Shown: positions 55,584-64,000 of the stretch, piece after piece
Position numbering within the stretch: position 1 is the stretch's first letter
How the letters are laid out: each line of letters begins with the position of its first letter
Assembly (NCBI GenBank): GCA_958450325.1
Contig: OY288250.1
Span: 45,296,683-45,360,682 of the forward strand
Direction of reading: 5' to 3'
DNA: 64,000 nucleotides
Source: Agrostemma githago
Lineage: Eukaryota; Streptophyta; Magnoliopsida; Caryophyllales; Caryophyllaceae
Notes under the pieces: generated by a model
Database searches by the model: none
What the model saw: only the letters and a program-made list of their open reading frames with translations
Told to the model about the DNA's origin: nothing
Program-made: the position numbers and the translations under genes

Positions 55584-56998
55584 TTAGAGGAAAAGTGCAC
55601 TCCGCAAGGCAAGTGGGGTCTTGCGACAAAACTGTGGATGCAACCGGACACAAAACTCATAGACAAACAAACACACAAACAAACAAACACAAGGTTGCAC
55701 CCAAAACAAAACAAATACCGTTTCCCTCAAACAAGTGGTGAAAAGACACCGGTTTAGGACTCGAGGCAAGTGACAACGTTCCCAAGCTAATCATACGAAT
55801 CGAGATGAACTAAACCCTAATAGTATGACGATAAAGCAACAAAAACGTTGGTAACTTACCTCGATTCCTCCTAACTTTCTAAAAACGTACTACGGGACGA
55901 TCGGCGGAGTGGAAAGTGAAGAACCACGGTGTTAGTCGACACTGTAGGTAAGTGAGACCCCGTCCCCTTTAGCGATGAGCCAAGAGGGTCGTCCCATGCC
56001 CAAAATCGCCTAACTAGTCCAAGTAAAAAGGTGGAAATAATTGCAAAGTGAGGGAAGACCGACCTTTGCCGCTATCATCCTTCCTAGGGACTCGGTCCTT
56101 TGGTAGGCTCTTCACGGCAAAAGTCGGAGAAAGGCTTATTTTTGTGGGGATTTCTTTTTTGTGATACGGGTTTTCTTTTTGGCATTTTCTCTTTTCTTTG
56201 CATTTTTGCCTTGTTTGTTGCCATGCCACTTCTTTTTCTTCTTTTCTATTTTCTTTTTGGCTTTTGTGCCTTTTCTTTTTCTTCATTTCTTAGAGGAAAA
56301 GTGCACTCCGCAAGGCAAGTGGGGTCTTGCGACAAAACCGTGGATGCAACCGGACACAAAACACATAAACAAACAAACATACAAACAAACAAATAATCGG
56401 TTGCACCCAAAAGAAAACAAATACCGCTTCCCTCTAAAAAGCGGTGAATGTAACACTGGTTTAGGACTCAAGGCAAGTGACAACGTTCCCAAGCTAATAA
56501 CACAAAACGAGATGAACTAAACCCTAATAGTATGACAACAAAGCAATAAAAACGTTGGTAACTTACCTAGGTCCTCCTAACTTTCTAAGAACGTACTACG
56601 GGACGATCGGCGGGATGGAAAAAGGATGAACCACGGTGTTAGTCGACACTGTAGGTAAATGAGACCCCGCCCCCTTTAGCGATGAGCCAAGAGGGTCGTC
56701 CCTTGCCCAAAACCGCTTAACTAGTCCAAGTAAAAAGGTGGGTACGATTGCAAAATGAGAGAAAACCGACCATTACCGCTATCATCCTATCTAGGGACTC
56801 GGTCCTTTGGTAGGCTCTTCACGGTAATAGTCGGTAAAAGGCTTATTTTTGAGAGTGGATTCTTTTTGTGAGATGGTTTTCTTTTGGCATTTTTCTTTCT
56901 TTTGCATATTTGCAATTTGTGTTGCCATGCCATTTCTTTTTCATCTTTTGTATTTTCTTTTTCGCTTTTTGTGCCTTTTCTTTTTCTTCAATCTTTTC
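55584..56998. repeat. Direct repeat of about 706 bp in the E 3' region
   Basis: TTAGAGGAAAAGTGCACTCC occurs at 55584 and 56290. The two copies stay collinear (for example CCCTAATAGTATGAC at 55815 and 56521) but differ at many positions. Copy 1 (55584-56289) is clearly closer to element A than copy 2. Confidence 0.85.
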
Positions 56999-57928
56999 TT
57001 TCTTTCATTTTCTTTCATTTTCTTTTCCTTGCCCTTTTTGGCTTGATTTGATTGATAGGCATTTCTTTGCAACTAAGAAAGAGAGACCTCAACAATTTGC
57101 AATTTATTGTGTGGATATGTGTAGGAGGTAGGGTAATGGGTGAGTCGGGGAGCGTCCTTCCCTTCAAACCCACAAAAAGGTGGAAAACTTGGACTAATCA
57201 AACAATCCCAAACACGGTCACCTAAGGGACGGGACTCGGCAACCAAGGCCTTTTCACACCGTGGGTGGTCATAATGGTCAAAAGTGCAAATCCCGTAGTA
57301 AATCCCTAGAGCTAGGTGGACTCAAGGTAAAGGACCAACGAAATCATTGATTTAGGGTCATTCTACTAGACTAAAGTCCAAGACTCGATTTACATTACTA
57401 GGAAGGGAAAGTAAACACTCGCACACTAGTCTCTAAACCGGGTTTTCGAAAACCGATTTACACACACGACACAACTACACGCACAAAACAAAGACATGAC
57501 GAAAATGAAAGAAAAAGAGACAAAAGATAACAAAACAAAACAAGGAGAAACAAACACATAAACAAAATAAACACCACCCCGAACTTCCAAACAAGCGTCC
57601 AAATCAACCACAAACTTTACAAAGCTCCACCCGAGCACACAACATCACAAACCTTTCTCCAAACTTCACAAGAAATAAAGAGGGAAAAGGGATAGAAGAT
57701 GTTACCGGATGTCTTGAAAGCTTTCCAAAACTAACGGTGATTAAGCCACCTATAAGGAAAAGGGAGGAAAAACACACACAACAAAACAAGTATACGACAC
57801 AACGACACAAAAGTAAAACACACAAAAGAAAATCTTTTTGATTTTTGTGAAAAATTTTCAAATTTTTAGGGTTTTTAAAGATTTTTCGAAAAAATATGAA
57901 AATAAAACTAACTACGATAAAATATCGC

Positions 57929-57965
57929 TCCCCCACACTTAAACCGAGCAATGTTCTCATGCTCG
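57929..57965 (-). promoter_or_regulatory. Internal hairpin and PPT-like tract of element E
   Basis: On the minus strand CGAGCATG-AGAA-CATTGCTCG (57965-57945), then GTTTAAGTGTGGGGGAGCGATA. Same design as at 27163-27200 in A; loop AGAA instead of AGGA. Confidence 0.62.
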
Positions 57966-58702
57966 ATCGGAGTGTGCGGAGAGACAAAAGAAAAGAATTG
58001 AAACTACGAAAATAAAGCTAAAAATTAAAATTAACGGGGAGAAAAGGGTAGAGTGTGTTCGGCAGGGGTGTAGTCAAGTCACCATGGGCCGAGACAAGAA
58101 AAGATATGGATGGGGGAAGAAATAAAAAGAAAGAAATAAAAGGAAATGGGAGGGGAGGACTAGGTGTAATCAAGTCACCTATCCCGGATTCCGCCTAAAT
58201 CCGACTAAAACCTAAAGAAAAAGGGTGAAAAACTTGCAAATTTGGATTTTGAAATGACTTTCCATGTAGTCACGTCGTCGAGAGTCGGGAGCAATAACTA
58301 CCAAGGCCTCGAAGGCCACCATGACACCAAGACACAAAAGTGTAAACGGGGAAGGGGATAAACAAGGGAAAACAAGCTATAAAAGACGGAAAAGAAAGGA
58401 TAGTTGCTGTACCCATCGGTTAGCAACTCACTCGCTCCATCATCTCATGACTCAATATTGGCACAAAGCTTGTCTTCTTCATTGTTATCCCGCTTTAAAC
58501 TTGATAAAACCGCATGGTAGAGGTAGTAATGGTATGAGAGGGTGGGATTTGATGTGAGGCTCGGTGTAAAGTGAAGAGGAAATGAAGTGAGGTGTATGGG
58601 TCATATGATATGAGCAAGGAGAGGTAGGGAGGTTGGGAGGGGGGTATACAATGGTTGGGTGGGCTCAAATATCAAAGAAGAGGCATAAAGGGGAGTAGGG
58701 GA

Positions 58703-58869
58703 CCATCCCGGTCGGGATGGATGATCCCGGTCGGGATGCCTCACCCGTCCCGGTCGGGAAGATTTCTTCCCGATCGGGATGGCACTCCAGGAGACTCGAA
58801 ATATGGCACCCTCATCCCGATCGGGATGGCTCCTTCCCGGTCGGGATGACTCCTTCCCGGTCGGGATGC
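58703..58869. repeat. Internal palindrome cluster of element E
   Basis: Seven copies of TCCCG(G/A)TCGGGA in 167 bp, equivalent to 26218-26424 in A. Confidence 0.92.
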
Positions 58870-59166
58870 TCTCTTCATGGCCTCCAAAACCCCAAAAGCT
58901 ATTCAAAGCTTCAAAAACCCGTTCCCTTGCTCACAATCCAAGATCTATCGATAATCATTCCTCTCTAGGAGTCAACTTCACTTCACACCTATCAAACAAA
59001 CTCAAACTCAACATCAAATTCTCTCCCTCACATCGCTCATCAACAATCCAAATAATCAAGAATCTCACAAAACTAAAAGGAACTACAAGAGAAAGAGATA
59101 TATACAAAGAGACGGTTCTTGTGGAACACCGTCAAACCAAGGAAGGGGCAATATTCAATCAATTTT

Positions 59167-62100
59167 TCAACAATCAACATAGCTAATTCCATCGCCATCA
59201 AGGGCACGAAGGAACAAATCGAAGGCTCTAGCAAAGTCCTTAATTAAGCTTGTGATAAAACCATCCACATCCCAAGGTTCTTCATAACTTTGTCTCGACG
59301 TTCCCGGGGCATCCTGATCTACTAATTTCAATGGCTTGAACTTGTACTTGCGATCCTTCGGTATATACCCAAACGTCCATTGATCCTCGTGTGGCCCTAA
59401 GGGAGGCTCATCTTTCTCCTTGTCATTGCACTTATCTTCAAGCCCATGATATGGGCACTCATCCGTCCCAATCTCGGAATCATCATCTTCTATTCCATAG
59501 AGGTCACTCTTCAAGCTTTGTCCCGACTCATCCCCTAGACCGTCGTCATTCATGGCATGGATCATATTACAAGACTCGTTCGTAGGCGGGGTATTGCCTT
59601 GAAGGTCAAACACTAACTCTTCGTCGCCTAACTGAAAAGTAATCCTACCTTTCTTGACATCGATCATGGCACCGGCGGTATGTAGAAATGGGCGCCCAAG
59701 GATAATGGGAGTGAGAGCATCTTCCGGCATATCGAGCACGATGAAGTCTACCGGAATGAAGAACTTCCCGATTCATACCGGCACGTCCTCTAACATCCCT
59801 AATGGTCGGTTGAATGATTTATCGGCCATTTGGAGTGTAATGGATGTACATTTGAGCTCCTTCATCCCTAGTCGCTCACAAATGGAATAGGGAATGATGC
59901 TTACACTCGCACCCAAATCACATAGTGCTCTCTCGATCTTGAAGTTGCCTATAGTGCATGGGATCGAGAAACTACCCGGATCCTTCAACTTGGGAAGCGT
60001 AGAACCTTGAATAAGCTCGCGCACCACCCTTGTGAACGCTATGGTCTCTTCCTTGTCGATGGATCTCTTCCTAGCCAAGATTTCTCTCATAAATCTTCCA
60101 TATGCCGGGATTTGGGTAAGTAGCTCGGTAAACGGGACACTCACATCCAATTTCTTCACAATGTCCAGGAATTTGTCAAATTGGACATCCACCTTAGTCT
60201 TCATTTGCCTTGTTAGGAAAGGCAACTTGATATGAATCTTGTTTTGCTCAATCGGAGTGGACTTATCAAATGACATTTTCCCTTTGCCTTTATCTTTTCT
60301 TGAAGTGGGGGAAGCTTGTCTTCATGGGGTTTCTCAATCTCCCATAAGACTTGCTCCTCTATTGGACTTTCCTTGCTTGAATTGCCTTGAGAGGAGGGTG
60401 TAACTTCTTGCATTGGTTCTTGCTCGCTAGGGGCTAAGGGGGAATCATAAGAAGTACCACTCCTCGTGGTAATAGCATTTACATGCTCAAATTTCGGTGT
60501 TTCACCTTGAGGAGGTAGTTGCCCCTTTAGTCTTGAAGAGCTTCCCGAAGCAAGTTGAGATATTTGAGTCTCAAGCATCTTTCATATGAGCATCTCTTGC
60601 TATATTATCCCTTTGAACATGAGCAAAGAACTCTTGTTGGTTTCTTGCCATCTCCATTTGGCTTCTTTGCACATCCATCATAGATTTTTCCATGTTGAAA
60701 TCTCGAGGTGGAGATTGTGGATTATGCGGAGTATCGGTGAGGGCCAATGGAGTACCATAATCATGAATAGGAGACCGGCTCCTAGGCTTGCTTTCTTGTC
60801 TATTACCTTGAGTTGCTGCTTGTTGTTGATGGTTCCCTTGGAACCCATGAGAGTTGCCTTGATTAAGGCCTTGATTGTTGCCATCGTTGTAGTTTTGATA
60901 CCCTTGGTTGTGGTTTTGGTTTCCTTGGAAACCTCCTTGATTGAAGTTCCCTTGTTGGAACCCTTGATTGTTGTTGAAGTTACCTTGGTTATGTTGCTTG
61001 AAATTGTTGAATGGTCTTGGATTACCCACATAACCTTGGTAACCTTGATTGTTGTCCCTTAAGGGAGGTGGAACATAGGGACGAGGTTGTAGAGCTTGTT
61101 GTTGAGGGACTTGATGGGAAGCTTGGAATGTATTAGAATAGGCGGCACCTTGCTTGAATGCTTGAAAGGCGTTCACTTGCTCAATACTTCCCCGACAATG
61201 TATAGGCTCATGTCCAACTATCCCACAAGTATCGCACATCCCATAATAAGGTGTAGGGGGTACAACTCCCAAAGCATTAATTTCATGAATCGAGTGTTGG
61301 TTGGAGGAACTAGAGCTTTGAACTTGGTTGAGGTGGCTTTGGAGCTTCTTGTCAATGGTCTCCATGTGAGTTTTCAATTGAGCTCCAAGATCAATGCTTA
61401 ATTGAGTAATAGCATCGACCTCGTGCCTACCTCCTCGATTCGCCTTCCTAGGCCTTGCGTATTGGGAATTATGTACCGCCATCTCCTCGATTCTTGCCCA
61501 TGTTTGATCGTCATCGACCTCGGTGAACCTACCATTGGAGCCCATATTAAGGCCCTGTTGTTTTCGGCTGAAACAAGGCTGAGCTGAGCTGAGCTGGTCT
61601 AATAGGAGCTGAGCTGGACTGATAAGAGCTGAGCTGGTCTGATAGAAGCTGAGCAGAGCTGAGCTGAATTTATAGAAGCTGAAACTAATAATTTCTTATA
61701 TAAATTATCTGATAATTTTAAGAAAAATATTGGAGCTGAGCTGATAAGAGCTGGGCTAAGCTGATAAAAGCTGAGCTGGTCTGAAACGGGCTCAAATTAA
61801 GCCGAAAAGAACAGGGCCTAAGAACCATATAGACCGTTCCAAAATTGTTGGACTAAGAACCATTGTGAAAATCCATGGTGGGGGCACGATCTAACCAAAG
61901 ATTTAAACCGTTCCCAAGCTTCATAAAGGCTCTCCTCATCCCTTTGTTGAAAACCGGTGATGGAGGCCCTAAGCAAATTTGTCTTCTCCGGAGGGTAAAA
62001 TTTTTGGTAGAACGCCAATGCAAGTTTCTTCCAAGTATCGATACCCATGGTTGCCCTATCGAGACTCTTGATCCATTGCTTCGCTTTTCCAATTAATGAG

Positions 62101-62633
62101 AATGGAAATAATCCCCAACGGATTTGATCTTGTGTAACCCCGGTTTGGGAGATAGCATCGAAATAATCGGAGAAGGTCTCCATGTGTTGGTGCGGGTCTT
62201 CGGTGGGCAAACCACTAAATGGATTCCTCTCCACAAGTTGGATAAACTGAGTCTTTGCCACAAAATTCCCGGTATATGTATCCGGTAAAGCACTCGGTCC
62301 CGGCAAGATATCCTCAGTAAAAGTGGAGTGAGATGAAAACTTCGGCATGATTGGATTTGCGGGAGATGATGGTGTAGACGGTGTTGATGTAGAACTAGAC
62401 GGGGAACTAGGAGAAGAAGAATGGATAGATGAACCAAAGGGATTTATGAAGACCCCTTCGGCTGTCTCTCGAGGTGACTCGTTAAAGTCGGATCCTTGAG
62501 CTTGCTCTTGATGGGTATTTCTAGCGCTTGGTTGAGAGATTCTAACACGGTCAATCGTCCATTGGCGAAAGGCTCTAAAGAGTCTTTCCGGCTCTGGATT
62601 GAAGAGAAAGAAATCGCCTCCCCTCCTAGGCAT
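59167..62633 (-). pseudogene. gag-pro: gag-protease of element E (broken)
   Basis: Starts MPRRGGDFFLFNPEPERLFR at 62633; gag domain, CCHC knuckle CDTCGIVGHEPIHC, Gln/Asn/Gly-rich tail, protease ALCDLGASVSIIPYS and TPIILGRPF, acidic tail, end TAG at 59167. Breaks: a MITE insertion at 61551-61818 with a short deletion next to it, frameshifts near 60575 and 60265, and a TGA (plus-strand TCA at 59773-59775) where A has CGA. The frame ends about 60 codons after the place where A has its TAA, and no pol follows. This confirms that the family polyprotein is gag-pro only. Confidence 0.9.
61551..61818. mobile_element. Tourist-like (PIF/Harbinger-type) MITE, 268 bp
   Basis: 19-bp terminal inverted repeats GGCCCTGTT(G/C)TTTTCGGCT with one mismatch, TSD TAA at 61548-61550 and 61819-61821. 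The interior is built largely from a short word (GAGCTGAGCTGG, TCTGATA(A/G)) repeated about ten times. The GGCCCTGTT end and TAA target fit Tourist elements. Confidence 0.85.
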
Positions 62634-62838
62634 ACACTACACACTAGAACAAACGTGAGAACACCTAGTGCTTTATGGGCACTAGGCAAAGACAATAATC
62701 AAGCACAACGAGAAACAAGGAGAGAAGAAAGCTAAGAAAACAAAAAAAACTACAAAATATGCACAAGAGATGATAGAAGAGCACAAAGAAGGGTAACTAA
62801 GTCTAGCTATAAGCAAACTAAGTCTAAACAATGCACCG

Positions 62839-62856
62839 TCCCCGGCAACGGCGCCA
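62839..62856 (-). promoter_or_regulatory. Primer binding site of element E
   Basis: Minus strand TGGCGCCGTTGCCGGGGA, identical to element A, three bases from the LTR. Confidence 0.92.
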
Positions 62857-62859
62857 AAT

Positions 62860-64000
62860 TGATGGTGAAGGTTTTGCCGTGTCCCCAACCGTCAATAAAT
62901 AACCAACTAATCCTAGTGGGTAGCTACGGTAAGTCGGGTCGTGTCCACGAAGACGGTATTGTAAAGTCTAGACTAAGTCGACCTAAAACGAGACTAGGCT
63001 ACCAAAACGACACAAAGAGAACGATAATTGGTAAACTATGGTGGTTGGAGATGAAGAAAGTGGACTAACAATGAACTAGCTATAACAAGACTAAAAGAAA
63101 TAACTAGAGTCTAACTAAACAATGAAACTATAGGAATGATGATTAACTAAGTGGATGAATCAAATATGGAAGGGAGTGGGGTTGGTCGGGTTCTTAAGTG
63201 TAGTAGGGTAATTTGGGTGATCAAGGGTTTAGGTATCTCCTAGTTGCTAGAGTCGGTTTGCGCTCTCGCGTCTAAACCTAGATCAAGGTCGGCCCGGGCT
63301 CTCGCTACGTAGACCAATGTCCGCACTCTCGTGACAAAGACTATACCCTAACACAATCACACACTAGCCAAACAATGAGAAGAAGAGAAACAAGTATAGG
63401 AAGCATTGGCCACTACTACCCACACAAGCAAATCATCAAACACATGGTGTGCCCAATATGAGACTAGCAACAAAGATGTAACCTTTACCCCTAATCAAAC
63501 TCTAATCACCCATAATCTACCCTTAATCCCCCTACTAACCCCACAAGAGAACTACTCACTCATTATCATACTCAAACTAACATGAACAAGAGAAAACAAA
63601 CTAAACATCCAAACATCCATTATAAACAAACAATAACAATAAACAATAAATAAAGATTCAAACTTTATTAATAAACTAAGAACAAGAGTAAAGAGGAGAA
63701 GAGGATTATACCAAACTAACAAGGATGAAAAAGATTGGAACTTGAATTAATAAGAAACCCAAACAAAACTCCAAGGATGTCAAGCTTGGAAGAGTTCTTC
63801 AAGAATCTCCTTAATACAAGACTAATTACAATGATTAACTAAAGATTAAAGGAAGATTAAAACTAATATGAGGAACACTAATCTAGGGTTTGAATGCTTA
63901 ATGTAGGCCTAAGAGAGTCTAGGGTAATGTAAGATACATAAACAATAAAAGAGGGAAGTATTTATATGGTTACAAGAGTGGAGGAGGATGAAAGAATCAA
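62860..64000 (-). repeat. 5' LTR of element E (partial)
   Basis: Starts TGATGGTGAAGG on the plus strand (LTR end on the minus strand), contains the GCGAGAGCCCGGGCCGACC-type duplicated motif as in A, and is cut by the window end. It has the ordinary LTR sequence (63288-63539) where the other LTR has the GRF segment. Confidence 0.92.

Larger units (their letters stand above)
55511..59166 (-). other. Non-coding 3' region of element E
   Basis: The counterpart of 25922-28913 in A, reversed. It contains an extra direct repeat (55584-56289 versus 56290 to about 56998), the internal hairpin/PPT-like tract (57929-57965), AAAATTT runs (57830-57900) and the internal palindromes (58703-58869). A short remnant frame MKKTSFVPILSHE (minus, near 58486-58430) is comparable to MKTSTVPLMIIEDD in A. 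No larger gene. Confidence 0.7.
52731..64000 (-). mobile_element. Non-autonomous Athila-type element E (gag-pro only), truncated by the window end
   Basis: A minus-strand relative of element A: 5' LTR from 62860 past the window end, PBS 62856-62839, gag-pro 62633-59167, non-coding 3' region, PPT (55486-55474) and 3' LTR 55473-52731. As in A, no RT or integrase is present. LTR parts that can be compared differ at about 10 sites in about 890 bp. Its left TSD would be GAGTC (52726-52730); the right one is outside the window. Confidence 0.9.

Noticed and set aside
1..64000. tRNA, rRNA or other structural RNA genes
   Set aside because: None recognised on either strand; the tRNA-like stretches are primer binding sites of 18 bp.

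Overview
This window is plant nuclear DNA, almost certainly from a large-genome eudicot. It consists almost entirely of nested retrotransposons and holds no intact host gene. The plant origin is shown by Athila- and Tat-type Ty3/gypsy elements with tRNA-Asp-like and tRNA-Arg-like primer sites, an L1-type LINE with a DUF4283/zinc-knuckle ORF1, plant-mobile-domain (PMD) genes with GT-AG introns, Stowaway- and Tourist-like MITEs, and a fragment of a growth-regulating-factor (GRF) gene. A Caryophyllales source is only an impression. No rRNA, tRNA, CRISPR or prokaryotic signal was seen.

Layout. The base layer is an old Tat element on the minus strand (B). Its 3' LTR is about 606-2611, followed by its PPT, a composite tandem-repeat array (about 2935-4262) and an antisense, intron-bearing PMD gene running from 4837 to 31278 in three pieces. 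A related Tat LTR in the opposite orientation occupies 1 to about 585. The PMD gene of B was split by two Athila-type insertions: C (5956-19441, TSD ACTGC; gag, pro, pol and an Athila ORF-1-like gene, all broken) and A (20817-30589, TSD CTCTC; gag-protease only, no reverse transcriptase). Beyond the PMD gene a LINE (32214-52708, 16-bp TSD) is itself split by a young Tat element D on the minus strand (35676-51474, TSD GGTAT; two 2599-bp LTRs differing at 18 positions). From 52731 to past the window end lies E, a minus-strand relative of A, also gag-protease only. Its left LTR contains a 1.37-kb segment with a Stowaway MITE and part of a GRF gene.

Relative ages follow from nesting and LTR differences counted by eye: C about 3-4 %, A about 2 %, E about 1 % over the comparable parts, D 0.7 %.

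The most interesting signals are non-coding. (1) Each LTR family carries its own cluster of short palindromes just upstream of the LTR TATA box. In C, A/E and D a second cluster of the same sequence type lies inside the element. (2) In the Athila-type elements a small hairpin with covarying stem and an AGGA/AGGG-like loop precedes both the true PPT and a second internal PPT-like tract. (3) A and E represent a gag-pro-only family that shares non-coding 3' blocks with the pol-bearing element C. (4) The captured GRF exon would be read antisense from the E LTR promoter. (5) D and B carry spliced genes antisense to their own genomic RNA.
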